Positions 43,801 through 51,540 are shown, counted from the stretch's first letter. The stretch: DNA of 60,732 nucleotides from DASVEE01 sp036399695 (GCA_036399695.1 DASWMP010000105.1:1-60732), one strand, 5' to 3'. Made by a program: numbers and translations. The notes: a model not told the origin generated them from the sequence alone.

Positions 43801-44106
43801 CGCCTCGCCACCGTCGCCCGCTCCCCCATGCGAGACCGCCTCGCCCGCGCCGAAACCCTCGGCCGCGAGCTAGTCATCCGCTACACCGACGCCGAAGGCG
43901 CCATCCTCGAACGCCGCCTCGACCGCCTGATCCGCGAAAACGGCCGCGACATCGTCATCGACTACAAGACCGGTACGCCGCTGGAAAAGCACCGCGAGCA
44001 GGTAGCCACCTACTGCGCCGCCGTTTCGGCGATCACCGGCCGGCCGTGCACGGGTCTCCTCTGGTACATCGACCTGGACACCGACAAGGTGATCGAGCTC
44101 CCGTAA
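40885..44106 (+). CDS. addA: AddA-like UvrD helicase/nuclease
   Basis: 1073 residues. Superfamily 1 helicase motifs: Walker A EAGAGTGKTT, TFTEKAA, VDEFQDTD, GDPKQSIYGFRRAD, VHAAKGLEFESVIL and YVAVTRAKSE. C-terminal nuclease with LDRLIRENGRDIVIDYKTG (Asp and the D-x-K pair). ATP-driven 3'-5' translocase and nuclease of an AddAB-type complex with the preceding gene, whose stop it overlaps (GTGATG). About residues 626-636 (TTDNGQPTTPP) derive from GGACAACGGACAAC repeat words that also flank the 93-residue CPVCYG gene; the frame is kept. Confidence 0.92.
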   Translation: MLQQSFDFAPKPTSARRNVVIEAGAGTGKTTAIVAEVLKLMLNDEELSPERIVLVTFTEKAAGEIADRIHDALQELDAHMDDPRVVWPIGSPRPLLEMGGEMREEQRESWRRACAKQLSRIDSLRSQTIHSFCQSLLRLFPIEAGLDPQFKIIEGFERSLLYGQLYDAWVDEETRVHPTEEIVREWEILFAHLGYLFQIRDVLFALLDRRDLLNEDSYDFGDFSEVESDLVETIAVIRKTSAADVKDPDARRIFEYLQQEEPPSASLDAWVEYLQPIAPSIREANLPRQAVLKDALKFLRCGDKGRSIYDRLASHRAAMAVVSMGRRFVDYLDREKRKLGVVDFDDLLLRTLAVLDDEAVLERARSQFDFIFVDEFQDTDRTQARIIERLARDASGAYVPGRTIVVGDPKQSIYGFRRADPETYYKMTEQLIAEGAERRRIEDQYRSDPPLLDAINALFTSLFPAVPHDPNVFRPRYLPLHAGKGKVARELDARITFLHVEHEEKSDRFFREAEVIAEWIRANRDGSDLDLQRFAILFRRLTKLDDYLDTLERYGIDYVLPPTRLFLDRRAPVDLLAVLRAIAFPFDTGAEFSAARTPYFALTDEEIVTGRDTPPDAEAARVAERTTDNGQPTTPPTVWATFQQTLARYREAAQHRSVSGLIDLVVETAGIHAIYDASADGVRHKRHLEHLRAIAFDFDQTSGGSVRQFVDEITRRRSEPDEMEPSLADESRNAVRILSVHAAKGLEFESVILPDLAFPASSNDTLQLFTVEEPRSLVMAGRAESISANFRTCGDQEKLKKLRATRDEAETRRLFYVAVTRAKSEVAFVWNVVAKNAGFAKYVREAIPFDVPSDGEGRTLLWTPVGTVAYERLASTQADAHTRHRLRDAALEATLAASPIVEAVLPAPLFDATPLAASEVAMYRAGSRNRTAGVLLHRVLERWDARSDAEPLLRRLAIEAAADEETIARVRARLATVARSPMRDRLARAETLGRELVIRYTDAEGAILERRLDRLIRENGRDIVIDYKTGTPLEKHREQVATYCAAVSAITGRPCTGLLWYIDLDTDKVIELP

Positions 44107-44846
44107 TCCATCTCGCAGTGCGGCGGCAAAGCCGCCGCTCTGCTACACGCGCAGAAGAGCGGTTCATCGAGCTGAAGCAACCCGGCCTTCCTGCGGAAGG
44201 CAGACAGACAGGAGTGTCTGTCCTACATACCCTTCCGGAGGAGTGCCTGCCCCTGACGTTGTAGACACCCACAGGCGTGCGTGACCTTCATGGCTTTATG
44301 TAGGACAGACACTCTTGTCTGTCTGCCTTCCGCAGGAAGGCCATTTGACGGCATACGTGGCTCCCGTGCGTGAGGGTCATAGCTTCGCTTATGCGGGAGG
44401 GTCAGAGCTTCGCTTAGTGCGTGCGCGCGTGAGGGTCAGAGCTTCGCTTCGCGTGTATGGGAAAAGGGAAAAGGGGGCCACACCTTCGCATTCGGAAAAG
44501 GGGGCCACACCTTCGAATCGTCCATGCGTTGGGTGAGGGTCAGAGCTTCGTTCTGGGCCGTAAGGGGCGAGCAGTGTCAGCGAGAGTGCGTGAGGGTCAG
44601 GGCGAGCAGGGGCCACACCTTTCGAATCATCCATGCGTTGGGTGAGGGTCAGAGCTTCGTTCTTGATGGGCCGATGAGGGGCGAGCAGGGGCCACACCTT
44701 CGAACCATCGGTACAGAGGCCGATTCCACAAGGCGTAGACGCTTCGTGGCGAAATCTTCCATTCCGAGGAGGTCGGATGGTGAGTTCTCTACCAGTGGGC
44801 GCGATCCTCGGCGCCCGCGGCCAGCCGAGGGAAGATCGTCGGCGTT
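44107..44846. repeat. Repeat field upstream of the RAYT
   Basis: No gene in 740 bases. 44120-44138 is a GCGGCGGC/GCCGCCGC hairpin. 44190-44232 and 44299-44345 are palindromes GACAGGAGTGTCTGTCC and GACAGACACTCTTGTCTGTC flanked by CCTTCCGCAGGAAGG, facing each other. From 44371 to 44664 at least six copies of GTGAGGGTCAGAGCTTCGTT alternate with GGGGCCACACCTTCGAATC and CCATGCGTTGGGTGAGG words. Confidence 0.85.
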
Positions 44847-45803
44847 ATGGCACGACCACTTCGAATCGAATTTCCCGGAGCTGTCTACCACGTCACCTCC
44901 CGTGGCAACGACCGGAAGGCAATCTTCAAGAAAGACAGCGATCGCAACCACTTTCTGACGCTTCTCGGTGAAGTCGTTCACCGCTTCGGGTGGTCCATCA
45001 CCGCCTTCGCCCTGATGACGAATCACTACCACCTCGTGGTGCAGACGCCGGAAGCGAACCTCTCACGCGGCATGCACTGGCTCAATGGTACGTACGCGGC
45101 GTGGTTCAATCGCCGGCACAAGCGCTCCGGCCATCTGCTCCAGGGCCGGTTCAAGGCGTTCCTGATCGATGAAGATGCATATCACGCGCAGGTGTTGCGC
45201 TACGTCGTCCTGAACCCGGTGCGTGCCGGTCTCGCCGGCCGGCCCGAGCAGCACCGCTGGTCGAGCTATCGGGCCACTGCCGGACTGGCGCCTGCACCCG
45301 AGTGGCTCGACACGTCGGCCGCCCTCGCGCGGTTCGGGTCCGACGTAGCGCTCGCTCAAGCCGAATACCGCGCATTCGTCCTCGGAGCGGTCGGCTCGAA
45401 AGACCGGCTATGGGACAACGTGACGAACGGGCTCTATCTCGGCACCGAGACGTGGACGAAAAAGATGCGCGCGGTTGTCGAATCCAGGCCACGCTCGACG
45501 GACCATCCGATCACACAGCGCGCAGTTGGCCGCCCGCACATAGAAGCGATCGTGGAAGCCGTCGCCGCCACGGCCCAATTGCCGCTGGAAGCGGCCAGAA
45601 CGACTCGCGGATCGGCTGTCCGCCGCTTGATCGCCTGGCTTGGCTGGCATGAGGGACTGGTCACGCTACGAAGCATTGCCGCCGCGTTGCGGCTGCGAAG
45701 CGAAGGACATGTCTCGAACATGATTCGACGCTGTGAGTACGAGTTCGGCAAGAGCGCGACGCTCCTCAGCCACCTCGACGCCGCACTGGTCGCTCTGAGG
45801 TAA
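44847..45803 (+). CDS. REP-associated tyrosine transposase (RAYT, Y1/HUH type)
   Basis: 318 residues. MARPLRIEFPGAVYHVTSRG is the canonical RAYT start; the HUH metal site is TNHYHLVVQ (H60-Y-H62) and the likely nucleophile is Tyr119 in LRYVVLNPVRAG. The C-terminal region (about 215-310; VRRLIAWLGWHEGLV, LRLRSEGHVSNMIRRCE) resembles a DnaA-like DNA-binding domain found in larger family members. RAYTs cut and join single strands at REP hairpins. Here the gene is bracketed by inverted copies of a GGGTCAGAGCTTCG word. All key residues are present. Confidence 0.93.
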   Translation: MARPLRIEFPGAVYHVTSRGNDRKAIFKKDSDRNHFLTLLGEVVHRFGWSITAFALMTNHYHLVVQTPEANLSRGMHWLNGTYAAWFNRRHKRSGHLLQGRFKAFLIDEDAYHAQVLRYVVLNPVRAGLAGRPEQHRWSSYRATAGLAPAPEWLDTSAALARFGSDVALAQAEYRAFVLGAVGSKDRLWDNVTNGLYLGTETWTKKMRAVVESRPRSTDHPITQRAVGRPHIEAIVEAVAATAQLPLEAARTTRGSAVRRLIAWLGWHEGLVTLRSIAAALRLRSEGHVSNMIRRCEYEFGKSATLLSHLDAALVALR

Positions 45804-45989
45804 CCGACCACCGGTCACTCTCCCGTCCCGCCGCTCAGATCGTGCGTGCGCAGGTCGAGCACAGTGTCACAAACCCTCCTGCGTCCAGTTCGGTCACAGC
45901 CGTAATGCTTCAGCGGCACTGGATGCGGTCTCGTGTTCGTGAACGCACCTACCCGTCCGCACATGACCTTATCCACAACTACTCGCTGG

Positions 45990-46310
45990 TCCGACGTGGC
46001 TCAGGCACGGGGTCAGGGCACGGGGTCAGAGCTCCTCTTTTCGGAGGAGCGTCGTTTGAGCGAGGAACAAAGGTCTGGCCCTGGCTCTGGCCCAGGAACA
46101 AAGGTCTGGCCCTGGCGCTCTGGCCCCGGAGGAGCGCGGGCTTAGGGCACGGGGCCAGAGCTCCTCTTTTCGGAGGAGCGTCGTTTGAGCGAGGAACAAA
46201 GCTCTGGCCCTAGCGCTGCCCTGCGGAGGAGCGTCGTTTGAGCGAGGAACGAAGCTCTGGCCCTAGCGCTGCCCCTGCTGGCCCTAGCGCTGCCCCTGGC
46301 GCTGCTATGA
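45990..46310. repeat. Repeat field downstream of the RAYT
   Basis: GGGGTCAGAGCTCCTCTTTT, CGGAGGAGCGTCGTTTGAGC, GAGGAACAAAGGTCTGGCCC and GAACGAAGCTCTGGCCC recur in tandem. The last word is the inverted form of the GGGTCAGAGCTTCGTTC word left of the RAYT. The stretch 45804-45990 shows nothing recognisable. Confidence 0.85.
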
Positions 46311-46338
46311 CGAAGTGAGAAGCTCTCCACGACAAAGG

Positions 46339-46581
46339 CTACCTCGCTCTACGAAAGACCACGAGATCGATGTTGCCGTATGCCGGCGAATGACCAAAGA
46401 GGGCGCCGAGACAACCAGGATTGATCGTACATCCGACCTTCTCGACGGCGTAGAACTCCCATCCATGTTGCGCATAGTGATCGATGACGGTCTGAAGCTG
46501 TTCGGCCACCGGCCATGGATCGCCGTTCTCGCCAGTCCGACCGACAAAGGGAATCACGAAGTGAACCTGCGGAGTTGCCAT
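46339..46581 (-). CDS. Small DUF4177-like protein
   Basis: 80 residues: VHFVIPFVGRTG, then a helix (AEQLQTVIDHYAQHGWEFYA), GCLGALFG and a final strand YGNIDLVVFRR. The strand - helix with HGWEF - strand order is that of DUF4177-like small proteins, function unknown. The ATG at 46581 is chosen because homology begins there; no ribosome site is evident. Confidence 0.6.
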   Translation of the reverse strand: MATPQVHFVIPFVGRTGENGDPWPVAEQLQTVIDHYAQHGWEFYAVEKVGCTINPGCLGALFGHSPAYGNIDLVVFRRAR

Positions 46582-46754
46582 ACGGTTGCAGACACGATCC
46601 GCGACGTATCGTGGCGTTATCGCAAGGCGTGAACGCCTCTGGCCGAACGGGCCGATGCTTTCGCACGAATCGCCCCTCCACCTCCGGTCCGGCACGTTCA
46701 CCTCCATCGCACCGCGCCTTTGCCTCACTCCAACCGGACCTTTGCCTCAGCGCG

Positions 46755-46889
46755 CGCCGTGCCCTCGGGCGCGGGCGGAAGCCGTCGGCGGAGACGCTGG
46801 CGCGCCGTGCCGCGGAGAAAGCCAAGGACTCGGGCACGACGGCGCCGGGATCGACGCCGGCCTCGGACGCCACGACGAAGGCGGCCTAG
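46755..46889 (+). pseudogene. Possible 3' remnant of an unidentified gene
   Basis: The end of an open plus-strand frame reads RRALGRGRKPSAETLARRAA and EKAKDSGTTAPGSTPASD, a composition typical of a basic protein tail, and is followed at once by a strong terminator. Upstream the frame loses coding character, so the body of the gene seems to be missing. I cannot name it. Confidence 0.3.
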
Positions 46890-46913
46890 CAAGTTTCATG
46901 GAGTCAGTAGTGA

Positions 46914-46945
46914 GCGGGCGCGCCGGAAGGCGCGCCCGCGTTTTT
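46914..46945 (+). terminator. Strong rho-independent terminator
   Basis: 11-base perfect stem GCGGGCGCGCC / GGCGCGCCCGC, loop GGAA, followed by GTTTTT. It ends 29 bases before the MarC start and has no intact gene immediately upstream, only the possible remnant. Confidence 0.92.
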
Positions 46946-46973
46946 CCGGGCGGACAGCCCTTAGAATGCCCCC

Positions 46974-47645
46974 GTGCTGCCGCTGTACAAAGTCGTCCTC
47001 GTTTCCTTCGTTACGCTGATCACGATGGTGAATCCGCTGGCGGTGGTGCCGTCGTTCATCGCCCTCACGGACGGCACGTCGCGGGCCACGCGAGCACGGG
47101 TGGCCTTCGTGGCGGCAGCGGCGAGCATCGTCGTATTGACGGCGTTCCTCGTGGCCGGCGACTGGGTGTTCCAGTTCTTCGGCATCACCGTCCCGGCCTT
47201 CCAGATCATGGGGGGCATCATCTTCTTCACCAACGCGCTGAAGACGCTCGTGCAGCAGGACGACCGCCGCGCTTTCAACATCGGCGGCGAGAAGCGGATG
47301 GAGGACAAGGACGTCCACAAGGCGGAGCTCGACCCGGCGTCGATCGCGATCGTGCCGCTGGCGGTGCCGATGCTCTCCGGGCCGGGGGCGATCACGTCGG
47401 TGATGCTGCTCGTGAACCTGCATTCGCGGTTCGAGCAGAAGCTGGCCGTGACGGTGGGCATCATCGCCGTGGGGGTGGTGTCGTACGTGGTGCTGCTGGC
47501 GGCGCTGCCGCTCTCGCGGTACATGGGCGACCGCGGCCGGGCGGTCTTCACGAAGATCATGTCGCTGCTGCTGGGGGCGATCGGGGTTCAGTTCATCATC
47601 AACGGGGTGAAGCCGGTGATTACGGAGATTCTGCGCGGGGTGTGA
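46974..47645 (+). CDS. MarC-family membrane protein
   Basis: 223 residues with six membrane segments. MVNPLAVVPSFIALTDG, FFGITVPAFQIMGGIIFF, and AIVPLAVPMLSGPGAITSVM are the MarC/UPF0056 signature parts (NP--aip-F---T and P---PGaI). The role of the family is unresolved; early links to antibiotic resistance were not upheld. GTG start at 46974. Confidence 0.9.
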   Translation: MLPLYKVVLVSFVTLITMVNPLAVVPSFIALTDGTSRATRARVAFVAAAASIVVLTAFLVAGDWVFQFFGITVPAFQIMGGIIFFTNALKTLVQQDDRRAFNIGGEKRMEDKDVHKAELDPASIAIVPLAVPMLSGPGAITSVMLLVNLHSRFEQKLAVTVGIIAVGVVSYVVLLAALPLSRYMGDRGRAVFTKIMSLLLGAIGVQFIINGVKPVITEILRGV

Positions 47646-47647
47646 GG

Positions 47648-47795
47648 ATGAGAGAGATGGGAGAGACGGTTGTTGGTTTTTGGTTGTTGGTTTTTGGTGC
47701 TCCGCTGCACGGAGACGGTCCGCGCGGCGGAGCACCAAAAACCAAAAACCAACAACCAAAAGCCGAGTCTCCCATCCCGTCCATCATCTCTATGA
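47648..47795. repeat. Long composite inverted repeat with GGTTGTTGGTTTTTGG arms
   Basis: Inner arms GGTTGTTGGTTTTTGG and GGTGCTCCGC (47669-47706) against GCGGAGCACCAAAAACC and ACCAACAACCAAAA (47727-47761). Outer GATGGGAGAGAC / GTCTCCCATC words extend the stem to nearly 150 bases. Fills most of the gap between MarC and the lipid kinase gene. Confidence 0.85.
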
Positions 47796-47817
47796 CGCCT
47801 CCGCCAGGCGTGCCCCA

Positions 47818-48696
47818 ATGAAATCCCTCTTTCTGGTCAACGAGCGGTCGGGCGCGAAGCGGGGGTATGACGTCTCGGCGCTGATCCGCGATTCCTGCAC
47901 GTGGGAGCACGAGATTGCCGGATGCGGGCGCAAAGAGGATCTGGATGGGCTGATCGCGGATGCGGAGGCGCGCGGGTTTGACGTGGTGCATGCGGTCGGC
48001 GGTGACGGTACGGTCCACGAGATCGCCAAGCGGCTCGTGGGGCGGAAGATCGCCCTCGGGATCCTGCCGATCGGCAGCGGGAACGGGTTCGCGCGGCACG
48101 TCGGCCTGCCGATCGATCCGGCTACGTCGATCGCATCCTGTGCCAGCGGGCGCATCGTCACGATCGACACGGCGGAAGTGAACGGCACGCCGTTCATCGG
48201 CGTGATGGGGATCGGCTTCGATGCGGTGATCGCCGACCGGTTCGCCTCCAGTGACGTGCGCGGCTTGCAGACGTACGTGCTGGAAGGGTTGCGAGCGTTC
48301 AATGAGTTTACGGCGGAGGAGTACGACCTGATCGTCGACGGTCAGGCGATGCATCGGCGGGCGGCGGTGATCGCCATCGCGAACTCCAGCCAGTACGGCA
48401 ACGATGCCCGTATCGCGCCGCTGGCGTCGTTACAGGACGGGCTGCTGGACGTGGTCATCGTGGACGACCCGACGCTGTTCTCGGCGCCGCTGCTGCTGGC
48501 GCGACTCTTCACCGGGACGTTTCATCGCGCGGGCGGTGTCACGAGCCTGCAGGCACGAGAGATCACGATCCGCCGCCCGCACGCCGGGCCCGCGCACCTG
48601 GATGGTGAGCCGCTGACGCTTGGAGAGGAGTTGCAGGTGCGGATCGTGCCGGGATCGCTGCGGCTGCTGGTGCCAGAGGCCGTTGCAACGCTGTGA
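47818..48696 (+). CDS. Diacylglycerol/sphingosine-type lipid kinase
   Basis: 292 residues: FLVNERSGAKRG start, ATP-binding AVGGDGTVHEIA (GGDGT 61-65), LPIGSGNGFARHVGLP and a C-terminal DGEPL segment, as in YegS/DgkB/BmrU proteins. Phosphorylates a lipid alcohol at the membrane; the specific lipid is not readable. Start ATG at 47818; the longer frame reads into repeat DNA. Confidence 0.9.
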   Translation: MKSLFLVNERSGAKRGYDVSALIRDSCTWEHEIAGCGRKEDLDGLIADAEARGFDVVHAVGGDGTVHEIAKRLVGRKIALGILPIGSGNGFARHVGLPIDPATSIASCASGRIVTIDTAEVNGTPFIGVMGIGFDAVIADRFASSDVRGLQTYVLEGLRAFNEFTAEEYDLIVDGQAMHRRAAVIAIANSSQYGNDARIAPLASLQDGLLDVVIVDDPTLFSAPLLLARLFTGTFHRAGGVTSLQAREITIRRPHAGPAHLDGEPLTLGEELQVRIVPGSLRLLVPEAVATL

Positions 48697-48715
48697 GGCG
48701 GCGGGAGAACACGAC

Positions 48716-48830
48716 GGGACGTATGGGACAGATGGGACCTATGGGACCTATGGCTCTGCCCGGGCACCCATAGGTCCCATAGGTCCCATCTGTCCCATAC
48801 GTCCCATACGTCCCATCGTTTCCCCTGCGT
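48716..48830. repeat. GGGACCTATGGGAC inverted repeat
   Basis: GACGTATGGGACAGATGGG and CCTATGGGACCTATGG against CCATAGGTCCCATAGG and TCCCATCTGTCCCATACG. Lies between the converging lipid kinase and arsenate reductase genes. Confidence 0.88.
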
Positions 48831-48837
48831 CCTACAG

Positions 48838-49254
48838 CTACAGCGTCGTCACCAGGTCGTCGATGCGCCGCTCCAGCTCTTTGCGGGTCTCCACGAAACG
48901 GTCCGGGCGCGTGGCCGGATCGTCCGGGCCATAAGAGGGGTCCACGATGGGCCAGTGTTCGATGCGCTTCGCGCCGGGCCACATGGGGCAGTCTTTCGAG
49001 GCAGAGTCGCAGACCGTGACCACGATGTCGAACGGCTCGTTGATGAACGGCTGGGCGCTCTTCGACGTGGCGGCGCTGATGTCGACGCCGACTTTGGCCA
49101 TCGTCTCGATGGCCAGCGGATGAACCCAGCCGGTGGGACGGGAGCCGGCGGAGACCGCTTCGATGACGTCGCCGTGGAACGCGTTCGCGATCGCCTCCGC
49201 CATCTGCGAGCGGGCGGCGTTGCCGGTGCACAGGAAGAGGATGCGTTTCTTCAT
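48838..49254 (-). CDS. arsC: Thioredoxin-coupled arsenate reductase / low-MW phosphatase
   Basis: 138 residues. P-loop CTGNAARS with Cys9, and the pair Cys82 (VTVCDSA) and Cys89 (KDCPMWPG) spaced as in S. aureus ArsC (C10, C82, C89), followed by EHWPIVDPS. This arrangement reduces arsenate with a Cys relay reset by thioredoxin. No ars regulator or efflux pump is adjacent. ATG at 49254; the two extra codons upstream begin with GTG. Confidence 0.92.
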   Translation of the reverse strand: MKKRILFLCTGNAARSQMAEAIANAFHGDVIEAVSAGSRPTGWVHPLAIETMAKVGVDISAATSKSAQPFINEPFDIVVTVCDSASKDCPMWPGAKRIEHWPIVDPSYGPDDPATRPDRFVETRKELERRIDDLVTTL

Positions 49255-49319
49255 GACCACACTCTACCGTGCCGCGGCCGGTTGCGGCGGGGGCACACCC
49301 ATTGCTCCCTCAGTCGTCC

Positions 49320-49823
49320 ATGGCAGACGTAACGAAACTCGACAGGCTCTACGAACTCATCGACGACATGGAGGTGGCGATGTTCACCACCCGCCGCGCG
49401 GACGGGCACCTGGTGTCGCGCCCGATGGCGACGCAGCGGCGCGCCTCCGGTGCCGATCTCTGGTTCGTCACCGACCGCGCCTCGGCGAAGCTGGAGGAGA
49501 TCGGCGATGACGCACACGTGAACCTCGCCTACTACAAGGACCGCACGAGGGAGTGGGTCTCGGTCTCCGGCCGCGCACGGATCGTCGATGAGCGGGAGAA
49601 GGTCCGCGAGCTCTACGCCCCCGACTGGCGCGCCTGGTTCGGCGATGAAGGTGGCGAAAACGACGGCACCCCCGACGACCCGCGCATGGTCCTGATCGCC
49701 GTCGACATCGACCTGGCGATGTTCCTCCAGATCAACAAGCCCCAGCCGGTGGTGTTGTTCGAGGTGGTGAAGGGCATGGTGACGGGCAAGCCGCCGGATG
49801 TTGGGGAGGTGGAGGCGCTGTAG
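49320..49823 (+). CDS. Pyridoxamine-phosphate-oxidase-fold protein, general stress type
   Basis: 167 residues of the split-barrel FMN-binding fold: VAMFTTRRADGHLVSRPMA, LWFVTDRASAKLEEI, NLAYYKD and WVSVSGRARIV. Resembles general stress protein 26-like proteins rather than PdxH. FMN or F420 binding is likely, substrate unknown. ATG at 49320; the longer frame is unlikely coding. Confidence 0.88.
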   Translation: MADVTKLDRLYELIDDMEVAMFTTRRADGHLVSRPMATQRRASGADLWFVTDRASAKLEEIGDDAHVNLAYYKDRTREWVSVSGRARIVDEREKVRELYAPDWRAWFGDEGGENDGTPDDPRMVLIAVDIDLAMFLQINKPQPVVLFEVVKGMVTGKPPDVGEVEAL

Positions 49824-49828
49824 CCTCA

Positions 49829-49926
49829 CAATCCTGAGCGTAAGCGAAGGATCAATGGAGCGACAGCTATGCCTGTGGGTTGGGGCGTAGCTGTGGCTCC
49901 ATTGATCCTTCGCTGACGCTCAGGAT
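49829..49926. mobile_element. Roughly 100-bp hairpin element (AATCCTGAGC family), copy 2
   Basis: AATCCTGAGCGTAAGCGAAGG and its near-perfect complement frame a loop with AGCTATGCCTGTGG, the inverse of the loop word in the copy at 35943. Small arm differences (GCGTAAGCG/GCTGACGC) suggest an older or diverged copy. Confidence 0.85.
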
Positions 49927-50534
49927 TACGGCGACAGCCGCTCGATGATCCAGTCCTTCGGCTCGCGGAGGCGGTAGCGGATGCGGTCGTGGAGGCGGTC
50001 GGGGCGGCCCTGCCAGAACTCGATCAGCACCGGGATGACGCGGTAGCCGCCCCAGTGCGGGGGGCGGGGGATCTGGCCGTCGCCGTAGCAGCGCTCGAGC
50101 TCGGCGAAGCGCTGGTCGAGATCGCCGCGGCCGGGGATGACGGAGCTTTGTGCCGAGGCCCAGGCGCCGAGCTGGCTGCCGCGGGGACGCGTCGCAAAGT
50201 AGGCGTTCGACTCTTCTTCGGCGGTCTTCACGGCCACCCCTTCGATGCGCACCTGCCGTTCGAGCGCCGGCCAGTAGAAGTTCAGCGAGACGCGCGGGTT
50301 CTCGCGCACCTGCGATGACTTGCGGCTGTTGTAGTTCGTGAAGAAGACGAAGCCGCGCTCGTCGAAGCCTTTCAGCAGCACGACGCGGGAGGTGACGACG
50401 CCGTCTTCGCCGCACGTCGACAGCGTCATCGCGTCCTGCAGATCAGGATGGCGCTGTTTGGCCTCTTCGAACCATCGCCCGAACTGGGCGAAGGGACTGG
50501 CATCGACGGCGTTCTCGAGTAACTCTCGAATCAC
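49926..50534 (-). CDS. pdxH: Pyridoxamine 5'-phosphate oxidase
   Basis: 202 residues with SRVVLLKGFDERGFVFFTNY, SRKSSQVRENPRVSLNFYW, RQVRIEGVAVK, and the C-terminal signature with PRPPHWGGYRVIPVLIEFWQ and RLHDRIRYR. Makes pyridoxal 5'-phosphate with FMN. Overlaps the Nudix gene stop by 4 bp. Confidence 0.95.
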   Translation of the reverse strand: MIRELLENAVDASPFAQFGRWFEEAKQRHPDLQDAMTLSTCGEDGVVTSRVVLLKGFDERGFVFFTNYNSRKSSQVRENPRVSLNFYWPALERQVRIEGVAVKTAEEESNAYFATRPRGSQLGAWASAQSSVIPGRGDLDQRFAELERCYGDGQIPRPPHWGGYRVIPVLIEFWQGRPDRLHDRIRYRLREPKDWIIERLSP

Positions 50535-51094
50535 GACACACTCCTGTGAGCGAGCATACGCTCGATTTTCCGGATGACGCGCGACGATTCGGGTGCGTTC
50601 ATCAGCTCTTCGGCGCGGTCGAGCGTGACCCAGGCCAGCTCGTTCGACTCGGCGGCGTCGATGACGATCGACTCGGGCGAGGCGGTCCGCGCGAGGTAAC
50701 GGACGTCGAAGTGATGGTGGTCCGGCTCACCTTTGCCGGCCGGGATGGGGTGGATGTCGAGGTCGAACAACTCCCCTACCAGCTCCAGGTCCGTGAGCCC
50801 CGACTCTTCCCGCCCCTCGCGCAACGCGGCGACGGCAGGCGCCTCGTCCGGCTCCACGTGTCCGCCCATCTGCAGCCAGCGGTTCAGCCGCCGGTGGTGA
50901 TGGAGGAGCAGGCGCGCCGCGTCATCGATGATGTAGCAGCTCGCCGTGAAGTGGCCCGGCTGGAAATGAACGCGGGAGAAGGGGTCGCCGGCGCTCGTCA
51001 GCAGGTTGAGCATGGCGGCGCGATGGCCGGCCTCGACGCGATCGTCAGGCGCGTAGCCCTGCAACTGTGCGAGTAAGGATTCGTGACGTCTCAT
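50531..51094 (-). CDS. Nudix hydrolase
   Basis: 187 residues. Nudix box GGHVEPDEAPAVAALREG then REESGL, fitting GX5EX7REUXEEXGU except Gly at the U position. Preceded by QMGGHVEP, typical of the NUDIX family that opens with a short helical N-terminal segment. Substrate unknown (NDP-X type). Start ATG at 51094, ATGA-coupled to the DUF420 stop. Confidence 0.9.
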   Translation of the reverse strand: MRRHESLLAQLQGYAPDDRVEAGHRAAMLNLLTSAGDPFSRVHFQPGHFTASCYIIDDAARLLLHHHRRLNRWLQMGGHVEPDEAPAVAALREGREESGLTDLELVGELFDLDIHPIPAGKGEPDHHHFDVRYLARTASPESIVIDAAESNELAWVTLDRAEELMNAPESSRVIRKIERMLAHRSVS

Positions 51095-51519
51095 CCGTGC
51101 GACGGATACCAATGATAGAGGAAGAAATAGACGAGCACGCCTGTGACCGACACATACATCCACAGGGGGAACGTCCATCTCGCCACCCGCCGGTGTTGCG
51201 GCACGCGCATCTTCAGCCCGTTCCACACTGAAAGGATGGCCAGCGGCAGGATGACGACAGCCAGGATGGTGTGCGTCGTCAGGATCGTCAGGTAGAGCGT
51301 CCGGATCCCTCCGGTCCCGGCGAAGCGCGTCACGACCCCGCCACGGAGGGCGTGATACGTGACGTAGGAGATGAGGAACAGCACGGACGTGGAGCAGGCA
51401 GTCAGCATGAACCGCCTATGCCACTTGATGTTGCGCTGCTTGATAAAGATGAACGCGATCAGCAGGAAGACGCCGCTCAAGGCGTTGAGCGAGGCGTTGA
51501 TGATGGGGAAGTACGACAT
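51091..51519 (-). CDS. DUF420 membrane protein
   Basis: 142 residues with four membrane segments; IKWHRRFMLTACSTSVLFL, YVTYHALRGG and HTILAVVILPLAI carry the conserved histidines of DUF420 (YozB/CtaM-like), a family linked to heme-copper oxidase assembly. The cox/cta cluster is on the same strand a short distance away, which supports that role. Confidence 0.85.
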   Translation of the reverse strand: MSYFPIINASLNALSGVFLLIAFIFIKQRNIKWHRRFMLTACSTSVLFLISYVTYHALRGGVVTRFAGTGGIRTLYLTILTTHTILAVVILPLAILSVWNGLKMRVPQHRRVARWTFPLWMYVSVTGVLVYFFLYHWYPSHG

Positions 51520-51540
51520 GCCCCGAGGGTAGCAGAAGCT

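Noticed and set aside
44847..45803. Full insertion sequence (IS200/IS605) around the transposase
   Set aside because: The protein is of the RAYT type with a long C-terminal extension, and I see no single pair of IS ends or TnpB; the flanks are multi-copy words instead.
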